Below, piece after piece: positions 53,789 through 61,956 of a stretch of DNA of 64,000 nucleotides (positions are counted from its first letter, which is position 1; the number at the start of each line of letters is the position of its first letter). The stretch lies in assembly GCF_038023995.1 (NCBI RefSeq), contig NZ_CP150660.1:1052501-1116500 (forward strand), in the 5' to 3' direction. Under the pieces are notes generated by a model. It was not told the DNA's origin, did not search any database, and worked only from the letters and a program-made list of their open reading frames with translations. The DNA comes from Polaribacter atrinae. Its GTDB lineage: Bacteria; Bacteroidota; Bacteroidia; Flavobacteriales; Flavobacteriaceae. The position numbers were made by a program, and so were the translations under genes.

Positions 53789-54334
53789 TTAATATCGGAG
53801 ACTTTTGGAATTTTCAACCCACTTTATCGAATATTCAAGAATTTTTTGTGGAGAAGTTTAACGGTTTTGACTTTGGAATTTTAAGACTCAAACTGAACGA
53901 TTGAAATCGTTGAGAGTTTACTCTCAAAACATTGAAACGTTTTTCAGTTTGAAGATAGTTAAAAAATTTGAGAAAGTCAAGTAAGATCCTACTTCTCTTG
54001 TAATTAACTTGAATATTCTTTCACTCTAAGACGTTCCATATAAAAAGCATATAAAACATATTAGAGCGAAAAACTGAATTGAAAACCAATCTATGTAGCG
54101 TCTTCGAGACTACGTATTTTTTAATATTTTTAAGAGAAGTTCACAATAATTCATTAGAAGAAGTAGGCTCTAGAATATCCAGAGGAATAATTATGGAAAA
54201 TACTAAACACAACAGCCTATATAAAAAATAGCTACATCAGTTATTATTTAAAAAAATTCTGTATTTTTAAAAGCCAATAGAATGCCTACAGAAAATATAG
54301 CTTAAAATGATCGCTACTTTCCATATAGGCAAAC
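53782..54334 (+). repeat. 553-bp ORF-less cassette, copy 4 (cassette 29)
   Basis: Same text as copy 1. Branched RNA region at 53887-53951. It follows an R-M cassette of the shared-flank type, as do copies 1 and 2. Confidence 0.9.
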
Positions 54335-54341
54335 GTTGGCA
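54207..54341 (+). repeat. attC-like site 29 (553-bp-cassette type)
   Basis: Inverse core ACACAAC at 54207-54213, core GTTGGCA at 54335-54341. Confidence 0.86.
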
Positions 54342-54428
54342 ATAATTTAGCAACGAACTCAAAATATTATTGTGAGAAACTTTAAAATTTAATAAATTCG
54401 TGAATAACTTCTTAAACAAAGAAAAACT

Positions 54429-54560
54429 ATGATAGACTATAAATGCTTTGGTCCAGACGATGATTTTGACGAAGAAACTGCAACACCAAGAGAAAAAGCT
54501 CAACAGTGGTGGGGAGATCCTGATGTGAATCCTAATACAGGAAGAAGAGATGACGATTAA
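54429..54560 (+). CDS. 43-residue acidic protein (cassette 30, first gene)
   Basis: A short ORF: MIDYKCFGPDDDFDEETATP, then REKAQQWWGDPDVNPNTGRR and DDD. Very acidic with a Trp pair. It overlaps the acetyltransferase start by 11 bp (ATGACGATTAA), which supports translation of both. Size and charge recall small partner or immunity-type proteins, without further evidence. Confidence 0.55.
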   Translation: MIDYKCFGPDDDFDEETATPREKAQQWWGDPDVNPNTGRRDDD

Positions 54561-55038
54561 GTTCAGAGAATGCACTAAAGAAGATTTCATCAGTTTCAAA
54601 ACAATGATGTCTTCTTTAGACTCTTCTCACAAAAAATTCTCTTCATCAATAAAAAATGTAATTGATAATGAAAGATATATTGAGCTGTTCTATAAAGCGT
54701 TGAACAGCGTAAATTTTTTTTTAACTTTTGCTGAACAGAACAATGAAATTATCGGTTTTTCTTACTCAAAAATAAATCACATAAAAAACAGTTATTTATT
54801 TAAAGATTGTTCTATTGGAGAAATTCAATATTTATATATTCAAAAAGAACATAGACTGAATCAAATTGGAAGACTATTATTAGAGAAAACCGAATTATCT
54901 CTAAAAGAACAGAATGTATCCGAAATTAGATTAAGAGTTTATTCATCCAATAATGAATCCTTCCCAGAGAAAGCAAATTACGAAGAAGATTATAAAGTCT
55001 TCCGAAAAAAAACTATTGCCAACACCGTGTATAATTAA
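54550..55038 (+). CDS. GNAT-family acetyltransferase (cassette 30), reading into the attC
   Basis: 162 residues. TIKFRECTKEDFISFKTMMS is the first GNAT strand and helix. IGEIQYLYIQKEHRLNQIGR holds the acetyl-CoA loop (R-L-N-Q-I-G-R, a Q/R-x-x-G-x-G/A variant), followed by LLLEKTELSLKE and IRLRVYSSN. Substrate unknown. The stop lies at 55038, 15 bp inside attC30, so the last seven residues (ANTVYN end) are encoded by the recombination site and would change if a different site were joined there. Confidence 0.83.
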   Translation: MTIKFRECTKEDFISFKTMMSSLDSSHKKFSSSIKNVIDNERYIELFYKALNSVNFFLTFAEQNNEIIGFSYSKINHIKNSYLFKDCSIGEIQYLYIQKEHRLNQIGRLLLEKTELSLKEQNVSEIRLRVYSSNNESFPEKANYEEDYKVFRKKTIANTVYN

Positions 55039-55147
55039 TGGCTAATTCTCGCCTACTTACGAAAATCCTCGCGGATTTTCTATTCGGTTTTTATTTGCTA
55101 AATTACGTGCTTAAACACGCCACTAATCATACACAAACACGTTGTAG
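55017..55147 (+). repeat. attC-like site 30
   Basis: Inverse core TGCCAAC at 55017-55023, core GTTGTAG at 55141-55147. Hairpin GAAAATCC-TCGC-GGATTTTC at 55061-55080. Overlaps the end of the GNAT gene. Confidence 0.88.
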
Positions 55148-55158
55148 CAAATTACAGA

Positions 55159-55641
55159 ATGAAAACAATTAAAGTAGATTTAGACTTTTTAGAATTTATA
55201 AAAACTGGAAAATTTGGTTTTATTAAGCTTGGAGAAAATAAAACTGAAATTGAAAGTCAAGGTTTACCAGCTGAAAATTGGATTAATGGAAAATCTAAAG
55301 AAAATTCAAGAATATGGAGATATGGAAATATTGAATTTCATTTTAATGAAAAAAATGAATTAATTCAAATTTTCAATGATTATATATCTGAAATTAATGG
55401 TGGAGAAAGTTTCTTTATTTCAGACTTTTGGATTTTTCCAAATAATGGAGAAAAACCTAGCTTACTAAAAACAATGAAGGAATTAAATTTTTTGAATATA
55501 GATTTTATGAAAAAAACTTATGAAGTTGGAATTATTGAAATAAAACTTAAAAATGGAGTTTACTTTTCATTTTATGGAAATAAAGAAAACAAAACTGAAA
55601 GTCCAAATAATTGGAAAATGTGTGTAATCGGAAAAAAATAA
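55159..55641 (+). CDS. Hypothetical cytosolic protein (cassette 31)
   Basis: 160 residues, no signal peptide. It opens FLEFIKTGKFGFIKLGENKT, then GLPAENWINGKSKENSRIWR and YGNIEFHFNEKNELIQIFND. This arrangement (FG-x-x-x-LG, then WxYGxxEFHF) occurs in a group of small bacterial proteins that also appear as immunity-like proteins, but I cannot give it a firm family name. It fills its cassette, from 18 bp after the core to 12 bp before the inverse core end. Confidence 0.68.
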   Translation: MKTIKVDLDFLEFIKTGKFGFIKLGENKTEIESQGLPAENWINGKSKENSRIWRYGNIEFHFNEKNELIQIFNDYISEINGGESFFISDFWIFPNNGEKPSLLKTMKELNFLNIDFMKKTYEVGIIEIKLKNGVYFSFYGNKENKTESPNNWKMCVIGKK

Positions 55642-55646
55642 ACTTG

Positions 55647-55780
55647 CTACAACACCGTGTAATAAAAATTGCTTAATTTTAGCTTAACCAAAAGTTGTTG
55701 CTTTTTTATTCACTTCTATTTTCCTGTGGAAAATAGCCGTTCACAAAAATCGCAACTTTCAATACACAACAACGTTGCCA
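55647..55780 (+). repeat. attC-like site 31
   Basis: Inverse core CTACAAC at 55647-55653, core GTTGCCA at 55774-55780. Hairpin CTATTTTCC-TGT-GGAAAATAG at 55716-55736. Confidence 0.87.
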
Positions 55781-55803
55781 ACAAGCTAAAAAAACCGAAC
55801 TAA

Positions 55804-55835
55804 TTACCAAATTGGTAACTTTTTTATTATATTTG
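55804..55835 (+). promoter_or_regulatory. Promoter/operator of the HigBA module
   Basis: Palindrome TTACCAA-A-TTGGTAA at 55804-55818 is followed by TATATTTG at 55828-55835, a match to the Bacteroidota -7 box, 17 bp before the toxin start. An antitoxin dimer on the palindrome would cover the promoter, as expected for autorepression. Confidence 0.62.
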
Positions 55836-55852
55836 CGTCAAACAATTATAAT

Positions 55853-56146
55853 GTGAGAGTAATCGCAAAACGAACTTTACGAGATTTTTGGGAAAAACAC
55901 GCTGATTGTGAAGAACAATTAAAATCGTGGTATAGAGAAACTGAAAAATCCGAATGGAAAAATATTAACGAATTAAAAAGTGAATATCCGAGTGCTAGTA
56001 TTTTAAAAGACAATCGAATTGTTTACAATATAAAAGGTAATAATTATCGTTTGATTGTAAAATTTAATTTTGAATACGGAATATGCTGGATAAGGTTTAT
56101 CGGAACTCACGCTGAATATGATAAAATTGACGCAAATAATATCTAA
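55853..56146 (+). CDS. higB: HigB-type toxin (mRNA interferase) of a type II toxin-antitoxin pair (cassette 32)
   Basis: 97 residues, GTG start at 55853 (an ATG two bases upstream is out of frame and closed by TGA). HigB-toxin family pattern: VIAKRTLRDFWEKHADCEEQ, LKSWYRETEKSEWKNINELK, then NRIVYNIKGNNYRLIVKFNF and WIRFIGTHAEYDKI. The family cuts mRNA at ribosomes. The antitoxin gene follows after 2 bp (toxin first, the HigBA order). A toxin-antitoxin pair with its own promoter is a common stabiliser of cassette arrays. Confidence 0.9.
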   Translation: MRVIAKRTLRDFWEKHADCEEQLKSWYRETEKSEWKNINELKSEYPSASILKDNRIVYNIKGNNYRLIVKFNFEYGICWIRFIGTHAEYDKIDANNI

Positions 56147-56148
56147 TT

Positions 56149-56505
56149 ATGAAAATATTACCAATTAGAAACGAAAAAGACTATCAAAACGCACTCAACA
56201 GACTTGAGGAAATTTTTGATGCAAAAAAAGGAACGGAAGATGGAGACGAATTGGAAATCTTGTCAATTTTGATTGATAGATATGAAAATGAACAATTCCC
56301 AATCGGAATGCCTGACCCAATCGAAGCAATTAAATTCCGAATGGAACAAATGGGAATGAAACAAAAGGATTTAGCAGAAGTTGTTGGATTTAAAAGTAGA
56401 GTTAGCGAAATTTTAAATAAAAAAAGAAAACTGACTCTAGATATGATTAGAAAACTCAACACTACTCTACATATTCCTACTGAAGTTTTAATTCAAGATT
56501 ATTAA
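56149..56505 (+). CDS. higA: HigA-type antitoxin with helix-turn-helix
   Basis: 118 residues. The N-terminal half (YQNALNRLEEIFDAKKGTED, GDELEILSILIDRYENEQFP) is the HigA-specific toxin-binding part. The C-terminal XRE domain has MKQKDLAEVVGFKSRVSEIL and NKKRKLTLDMIRKLNTTLHI. It would neutralise HigB and repress the operon at the palindrome before higB. Length and order fit the HigA group paired with HigB toxins. Confidence 0.92.
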   Translation: MKILPIRNEKDYQNALNRLEEIFDAKKGTEDGDELEILSILIDRYENEQFPIGMPDPIEAIKFRMEQMGMKQKDLAEVVGFKSRVSEILNKKRKLTLDMIRKLNTTLHIPTEVLIQDY

Positions 56506-56520
56506 TTGAAAAAAGCCAGT

Positions 56521-56654
56521 TGGCAACACCGTATATAATTTATTGCTGGCTTCTCGCCTACTTACGAAAGTCCTCGCGGACTTTCTTCGTCGGTAATTAT
56601 TTACTAAATTAGTTGCTTAAACCACGCAACAAACCATATACAAACACGTTGTGC
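56521..56654 (+). repeat. attC-like site 32
   Basis: Inverse core TGGCAAC at 56521-56527, core GTTGTGC at 56648-56654. Hairpin GAAAGTCC-TCGC-GGACTTTC at 56566-56585. Confidence 0.88.
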
Positions 56655-56715
56655 GTAAGTTGCTCACTCAAATCTGAAAAATGATTTTGATACATAAATA
56701 TTGAAAAATAAAAAT

Positions 56716-57564
56716 ATGAAAAAAGGATTTATCTATATATTATCAAATAATTCTCTGAAAGAAAATCTTTTGAAAATTGGAAAAACGGGAAAGGAAACAT
56801 CAGATAGAACAAAACAATTATCATCATCAACAAGCATTCCTGAAAATTTTGAAATCGAAGATGAATTTGAATTTTCTGATATAAATTGGGCTGAAAGAAA
56901 AGTACATTCTATTCTCTCAAAATATCGCCCGAATAAAAGAAAGGAATTTTTTAATTGCGAAATAAGTATTGCAAAACAAGCAATAATTGAAATACAAATA
57001 GAAGATAAAAAAAGAGAGATTTCAACTTTAAAAAATGATTTAAAATCAGTTAAAGATATTTTGAGTAATTCAGAATTTTTGGAACATAAATGGAAAAATT
57101 TCTTTCAAAATCTAAATTGGAATTTTAAGGAAATTGACAGAAAAAAAGACTATTTACAGCCGAATTTTATTCTTGAAACTAAAAGTTGGGACATTGGACC
57201 AAAAGGAGAAATGGAAATTTCTAATACAGACTCTAAAATCTATGTTTGTCCAGAATTAACAAAAAACCCAGATAAAAAAAATCTTCCTTCCGAAATAAGT
57301 GAATTAATTGAGCAACCGAATGGAAACTCAAGATTAATATTTGTGAATAATCAACCAAAAGAAGAAATGACAGAAATCATCTTTGGTTGGGAATATATTC
57401 CTGAAAGTGAAAAATGGGAAAAAAGGAAATTTATAGAAACAGAAAACGAATTTGGACTTTTTGATGAAGATAGAACTTGGTTTGACTTTGTAAACGGAAA
57501 ATCTGTTGAAAGAGATGGTTTATATCCAAACAAATCGGAAATAATGAAACTATGGAATGAATAA
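56716..57564 (+). CDS. GIY-YIG (T5orf172-like) protein (cassette 33)
   Basis: 282 residues from ATG 56716 (a TTG start 15 bp earlier is possible). The N-terminal GIY-YIG-like domain has FIYILSNN, LLKIGKTGKETSDRTKQLSS and WAERKVHSILSKYRPNKRKE, ending FNCEISIAKQAII. A charged helix (about 95-120) follows, then a domain of about 160 residues with NPDKKNLPSEISELIEQPNG and EIIFGWEYIPESEKWEK. The last part has the look of a restriction-like or recognition domain (IYVCPELTKNP, FILETKSWD: E-x-K), so a nuclease role is possible. Unlike cassette 9 it has no integrase-type arm domain. Confidence 0.72.
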   Translation: MKKGFIYILSNNSLKENLLKIGKTGKETSDRTKQLSSSTSIPENFEIEDEFEFSDINWAERKVHSILSKYRPNKRKEFFNCEISIAKQAIIEIQIEDKKREISTLKNDLKSVKDILSNSEFLEHKWKNFFQNLNWNFKEIDRKKDYLQPNFILETKSWDIGPKGEMEISNTDSKIYVCPELTKNPDKKNLPSEISELIEQPNGNSRLIFVNNQPKEEMTEIIFGWEYIPESEKWEKRKFIETENEFGLFDEDRTWFDFVNGKSVERDGLYPNKSEIMKLWNE

Positions 57565-57571
57565 AACCTAC

Positions 57572-57703
57572 GCACAACACCGTATAAAATTAATTGCTAG
57601 TTCTAGCCTACTTACGAAAGTCCTCGCGGACTTTCTATCTGTGATTTATTTGCTAACTTTAGTGCTTAAAACACGCAACTAATCTTATACAAACACGTTG
57701 GGC
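57572..57703 (+). repeat. attC-like site 33
   Basis: Inverse core GCACAAC at 57572-57578, core GTTGGGC at 57697-57703 (this one fits GTTRRRY). Hairpin GAAAGTCC-TCGC-GGACTTTC at 57616-57635. Confidence 0.88.
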
Positions 57704-57737
57704 GTAAGCTAAAAATCAGAACGTTAAAACTTGACAA

Positions 57738-58289
57738 ATGAGTAAAACAAGAATATTTACAACTCGAAAGTTAGAAAAAATAACGAAAGAATTTATATCT
57801 GAAAATGAGGAATTTAATAATGAATATTTAGGAGATTGGACTTCTACTCTATTTTATGTAAGTCATAAAAAATGTTGGTTATTAATCAATAAAATGACAA
57901 AATACCTTTTAATCTTACCGAATATAAAGAAAACTGACTTAAAAAATATATCTTCTATTTTTAAAGAGAATTTATTTGCTCAACTAACTTTTGACGGAAT
58001 TGAAACAAGATATGAATTGGTGGAGAAAATAATCGGAGAAATTAAATTGCAGGAAACAAATAATGACAGAAGTACTAATGGTTCTTTAAATAACTGTTTG
58101 CTTTTTCTTGAGGATTGGAAATATGAATTTGGAGATTATGAAAATATGAACTTTAGAGATTTGAATGGCAGACTAAATAGTTCACCGAACAAAATGTTGA
58201 ATTGGAAATATCCAAAAGAAAAAATGAATGAAATGATAAATAATTACGAAAAAAAATCATTTTTAGAAAAAAACAGAATTGTACTTTAA
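57738..58289 (+). CDS. Hypothetical protein (cassette 34)
   Basis: 183 residues without signal peptide: RIFTTRKLEKITKEFISENE, EYLGDWTSTLFYVSHKKCWL and LINKMTKYLLILPNIKKTDL, then a helical end (YPKEKMNEMINNYEKKSFLE). The segment TSTLFYVSHKKCWLLINKMTKY resembles the DUF6933 or 'MinD-like ATPase small partner' pattern seen in single-gene cassettes, but I cannot confirm it. It is the only gene of its cassette. Confidence 0.65.
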   Translation: MSKTRIFTTRKLEKITKEFISENEEFNNEYLGDWTSTLFYVSHKKCWLLINKMTKYLLILPNIKKTDLKNISSIFKENLFAQLTFDGIETRYELVEKIIGEIKLQETNNDRSTNGSLNNCLLFLEDWKYEFGDYENMNFRDLNGRLNSSPNKMLNWKYPKEKMNEMINNYEKKSFLEKNRIVL

Positions 58290-58359
58290 AACAGGAAAGA
58301 ATTGAAAGATTTAGAATAACAAAATAGAATTTGAAAAAAAGTTGAACAAAAAAGCCTAC

Positions 58360-58491
58360 GCCCAACACCATATATAATTTATTGCTGGCTTTTTGCTTAC
58401 TTACGAAAATCCTCGCGGATTTTCTATTCAGTTTTTATTTACTAAATTAGGTGCTAAATCACGCAACAAACCATATATAAACACGTTGTAT
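58360..58491 (+). repeat. attC-like site 34
   Basis: Inverse core GCCCAAC at 58360-58366, core GTTGTAT at 58485-58491. Hairpin GAAAATCC-TCGC-GGATTTTC at 58405-58424. Cassette 34 starts GTTGGGCGTAAGC and ends GCCTACGCCCAAC. Confidence 0.88.
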
Positions 58492-59037
58492 TTAATATCG
58501 GAGACTTTTGGAATTTTCAACCCACTTTATCGAATATTCAAGAATTTTTTGTGGAGAAGTTTAACGGTTTTGACTTTGGAATTTTAAGACTCAAACTGAA
58601 CGATTGAAATCGTTGAGAGTTTACTCTCAAAACATTGAAACGTTTTTCAGTTTGAAGATAGTTAAAAAATTTGAGAAAGTCAAGTAAGATCCTACTTCTC
58701 TTGTAATTAACTTGAATATTCTTTCACTCTAAGACGTTCCATATAAAAAGCATATAAAACATATTAGAGCGAAAAACTGAATTGAAAACCAATCTATGTA
58801 GCGTCTTCGAGACTACGTATTTTTTAATATTTTTAAGAGAAGTTCACAATAATTCATTAGAAGAAGTAGGCTCTAGAATATCCAGAGGAATAATTATGGA
58901 AAATACTAAACACAACAGCCTATATAAAAAATAGCTACATCAGTTATTATTTAAAAAAATTCTGTATTTTTAAAAGCCAATAGAATGCCTACAGAAAATA
59001 TAGCTTAAAATGATCGCTACTTTCCATATAGGCAAAC
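58485..59037 (+). repeat. 553-bp ORF-less cassette, copy 5 (cassette 35)
   Basis: Same text as copy 1. Branched RNA region at 58590-58654. The next gene (59050) starts 12 bp after the cassette boundary. Confidence 0.9.
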
Positions 59038-59044
59038 GTTGCCC
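58910..59044 (+). repeat. attC-like site 35 (553-bp-cassette type)
   Basis: Inverse core ACACAAC at 58910-58916, core GTTGCCC at 59038-59044. Confidence 0.86.
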
Positions 59045-59049
59045 ACAAT

Positions 59050-60030
59050 ATGAAAAAAACTTTGAGAACTACATTTACACTTGGAATTTTATTAATTGGA
59101 ATTACTGTTTTTGGACAAGATTTCGGATTTGATATTCATAATATTTCGCTGAATGAATATGTCCAAATGGAAGAAAATTTAAAAAGTAAAAGAATCCCAA
59201 CAACTTCAAATCACGTTTCATTTAGTGGAGATGCTCAACCGATTAAATACAAAAGAACTGAAAAGAAAATAGCGGACTTAATAACTTACTATTACTTTAA
59301 AGAAAAAGACTCAACAATGAGTTCTGTGCTTTACGAATGGGATGTTTCTAACTTTGTAAAGAAAGATAACAATCAAAAACCTAAAAAATATCAAAAAGCA
59401 TTTATTTCAAAATATAAAGGTCTTAAAGAAAAAATTTCATCCGAATTTGGAGAACCAAAAACAAAGAGAAATTATTCTAATATTAGTCGATTAGATTCCA
59501 TAAATACGTTTGTAGAAAGTTCAACTTGGAAACCGAATGATAGTACAGAAATTGAAATGTATGCAACTATTTCTAACTATTACGAAAAAAGAGGTGCAAG
59601 CACAATAAATCCAGTTCATCGAATAAGACTTTACGTAAGAAATCAAGCTAACGAAAAGGAAAAAGAAATTCCAAAACTTGACGAGAAAAAGTTGGCTGAA
59701 TTGGAAAAAATAAAGACTGACTTTTTTACCGCTTTAAAAGAAAAAGATATATCAAAATCAAAAGAATTTTTATCGGACTTAATACTTGAAAAAGTTACTG
59801 ACGAGCAATTAAATCTATTAATCGACAACATAGATTTTGAGAGAAAAACTGAATTAATTCACAGCGGAATCCAAATGGGACTTAATGGCAGTATGTTTAC
59901 ATTACTTCAGTATAAATATTCAGATGACAGTTCAAGTCCGCCAAATGAAATGATTAAACTGATTTTTGACGACAAAGATAAAGTTGTAGGAATTCAGCCG
60001 ATTAAAATGCAAGGGAAAATTAAGGAATAA
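59050..60030 (+). CDS. Secreted protein of unknown function (cassette 36)
   Basis: 326 residues. Signal peptide MKKTLRTTFTLGILLIGITV, cut near VFGQD. The mature part has YEWDVSNFVKKDNNQKPKKY, YKGLKEKISSEFGEPKTKRN and a C-terminal DUF-like helical domain (KIKTDFFTALKEKDISKSKE, DEQLNLLIDNIDFERKTELI) resembling the small DUF3887-type fold common after secreted Bacteroidota proteins. The start lies only 5 bp after the core GTTGCCC, leaving no room for a Shine-Dalgarno site inside the cassette. Translation would rely on the upstream attC or on a leaderless mode. Confidence 0.72.
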   Translation: MKKTLRTTFTLGILLIGITVFGQDFGFDIHNISLNEYVQMEENLKSKRIPTTSNHVSFSGDAQPIKYKRTEKKIADLITYYYFKEKDSTMSSVLYEWDVSNFVKKDNNQKPKKYQKAFISKYKGLKEKISSEFGEPKTKRNYSNISRLDSINTFVESSTWKPNDSTEIEMYATISNYYEKRGASTINPVHRIRLYVRNQANEKEKEIPKLDEKKLAELEKIKTDFFTALKEKDISKSKEFLSDLILEKVTDEQLNLLIDNIDFERKTELIHSGIQMGLNGSMFTLLQYKYSDDSSSPPNEMIKLIFDDKDKVVGIQPIKMQGKIKE

Positions 60031-60038
60031 AATACTGT

Positions 60039-60172
60039 GGGCAACAACGTATATAATTTATAGCTTGGTCTGTTCTTACTCACGAAAAGCCTCTCGGCTT
60101 TTCTATTTTCGGTATTTATTTGCTAAATTACAGGCAGAAACACGCTACAAATCATATACAAGACCGTTGTAA
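60039..60172 (+). repeat. attC-like site 36
   Basis: Inverse core GGGCAAC at 60039-60045, core GTTGTAA at 60166-60172. Hairpin GAAAAGCC-TCTC-GGCTTTTC at 60084-60103: again a paired change. The 3' arm also differs (CACGCTACAAATCATATAC). Confidence 0.87.
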
Positions 60173-60248
60173 AACATTAAAAACCAATACATCTATAATA
60201 AAACAAATAGACTTATAGATAAGTAGGTGATATAAAAGAAAAAGGAAC

Positions 60249-60595
60249 ATGAAAAAAGAAGAAGAAAAAAGAAAAAAGAAGAAGAAAAAATAACAGAAAA
60301 CAGAATAGATAGATTAAATTCAATATCTAAAAAAATAAAAGAATACGAAGGAAAAGAATCAAATTTAGTTAAAGTTGAATTTTTAATAAAAGATGAAATA
60401 AAAAACGAAGAACTAAAAGAGAACGATAAGAATCATATTGAAAACTTGCAAAGCTTATTAGACTATGAATTAATGAAGTGTAACACATCTAAAAAGACAA
60501 AAAATAAATCCCATTTAAAAGAAGATTATGGGTATTTAATAAATAGATTTGAAAGATTAGTTAATAAATTTATTGATAAAAAGAAAAACCCTTAA
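60249..60595 (+). pseudogene. Small charged protein frameshifted by a 20-bp tandem duplication (cassette 37)
   Basis: ATG 60249 is followed by two exact copies of a 20-bp A/G-rich unit (60251-60270 and 60271-60290). With both copies the frame hits TAA after 14 codons. With one copy it would read on as MKKEEEKITENRIDRLNSIS to a TAA at 60593-60595, giving 108 residues rich in Lys and Glu, helical (EYEGKESNLVKVEFLIKDEI, NRFERLVNKFIDKK). The unit length is not a multiple of three, so loss of one copy restores the gene. This is a slipped-strand switch, a recent mutation, or an assembly error. Confidence 0.7.
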
Positions 60596-60617
60596 TACTA
60601 ACTATAAAAATCTAAGT

Positions 60618-61956
60618 GGCAGTATCTCATAAACTGTGTAAGTTTTAAAATCTCAGGTTAAATATTAATCTGAGATTTTTTTATTCATTAATTTTAACTT
60701 TTACACACTTATGAAACCAGAAGATTTATTAAACGAAGACTTTTTAAAACAATTCAAGAATGCACCAGAGCTAACATCCTTTTTAGAACAGTTGCACAAA
60801 CGTGGTATTGAGAAGTTACTAGAAGGGGAACTAGATGCCCATTTAGACTACGATAAGCACAAAAAAAGTAAAGCAGCCAACCTTCGAAATGGTTACACTA
60901 AAAAGAAATTAAAATCCGTTTTAGGAGAAACAGAGATTCAAGTTCCTCGAGACCGTGATAGTTCTTTTAATCCTTTAATTGTAAAGAAAAGAGAAAGTAC
61001 AACAGAAGGCATCGAAAATATTATTATATCGCTTTATGCCAAAGGCATGAGTAACAGTGATATTGAAGAACAAATACGTGAGCTGTACGATTTTAATATT
61101 TCTACATCCACTATTTCAAGGATTACAGATAAGATTACAGAAGATGTTATTGCTTGGCGGAACAGGCCTTTGGAGGCCACTTACCTAATTGTTTGGATGG
61201 ATGGCATCGTATTTAAAGTTAGGGAAAACTCTAAAGTCATAAACAAGACTATTTATATTGCAGTAGGCCTGAGAACAGATGGCAAAAAGGAAGTCCTAGG
61301 ATTATGGTTAGGTAAAAATGAATCTTCAGCCTTTTGGATGAGTGTTTTAACCGATATTAAAGCTCGAGGAACTCAAGATATACTTATCACAGCTACCGAT
61401 AATTTAAATGGATTTACGGATACTATTAAAACTATTTTTCCGAAATCAACGACTCAAATTTGTGTTGTGCATCAAATAAGAAATTCGTGTCGTTACGTGG
61501 TCTGGAAGGACAAAAAGGAATTTACTCGTGACATGAAGCAAATCTATACTGCTCCTACAAAAGAAGCTGCCAAAGCTGCTTTAAATGACTTCAAAACTAA
61601 ATGGGATTCTAAATATTCTTACGCCATTAAAAGTTGGGAAAATAATTGGGATGAGCTTACAGTATTCTTTGATTTTCCTATTGAAATAAGAACCATAATC
61701 TACACCACAAATCTTATAGAAAACCTAAATGGAAAGATACGGAAATACACAAAAAACAAACTCTCGTTTCCAACCGATGAAGCAGTTATGAAATCCGTGT
61801 TTTTAGCTTTGAGAGAAAGCACTAAAAAATGGACCATGCCAATCAGAAATTGGGGAGTGATACTAAATCAATTTTTAGCTATATTTGAAAACAGGATTAA
61901 GTTATAAATAACCTAACCCTGAAATTTTGAACTTACACACTTTTTAGGATAGTGTC
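60618..61956 (+). mobile_element. IS256-family insertion sequence, apparently intact
   Basis: 1339 bp with imperfect terminal repeats: left GGCAGTATCTCATAAACTGT and right (reversed) GACACTATCCTAAAAAGTGT, both continuing GTAAGTT. It is flanked by an 8-bp direct repeat ATCTAAGT at 60610-60617 and 61957-61964, the target duplication typical of this family. It is inserted in cassette 37, whose outer ends remain matched (GTTGTAAAACATT and AACGTTTCACAAC). Confidence 0.92.
60711..61907 (+). CDS. IS256-family (MULE-type) transposase
   Basis: A 398-residue DDE transposase of normal length. [20 protein letters not shown] and [20 protein letters not shown] form the N-terminal DNA-binding region. Catalytic Asp in [13 protein letters not shown] (near 163), second Asp in [12 protein letters not shown] (near 230), Glu in [16 protein letters not shown] (near 345), the signature of IS256 enzymes. 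[13 protein letters not shown] is the C/H box. No frameshift is seen, so the element may be active. Confidence 0.96.
   Translation: MKPEDLLNEDFLKQFKNAPELTSFLEQLHKRGIEKLLEGELDAHLDYDKHKKSKAANLRNGYTKKKLKSVLGETEIQVPRDRDSSFNPLIVKKRESTTEGIENIIISLYAKGMSNSDIEEQIRELYDFNISTSTISRITDKITEDVIAWRNRPLEATYLIVWMDGIVFKVRENSKVINKTIYIAVGLRTDGKKEVLGLWLGKNESSAFWMSVLTDIKARGTQDILITATDNLNGFTDTIKTIFPKSTTQICVVHQIRNSCRYVVWKDKKEFTRDMKQIYTAPTKEAAKAALNDFKTKWDSKYSYAIKSWENNWDELTVFFDFPIEIRTIIYTTNLIENLNGKIRKYTKNKLSFPTDEAVMKSVFLALRESTKKWTMPIRNWGVILNQFLAIFENRIKL

Noticed and set aside
54335..55023. The 43-residue ORF plus GNAT gene as a toxin-antitoxin pair
   Set aside because: The GNAT protein lacks the TacT/AtaT context of a DNA-binding RHH antitoxin. 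The small ORF is acidic but has no DNA-binding motif, so the evidence is too thin.
39135..59037. The five 553-bp repeats as an insertion sequence or MITE
   Set aside because: Their ends coincide exactly with cassette cores, there is no target duplication, and each carries an attC at its right end, so they are cassettes.
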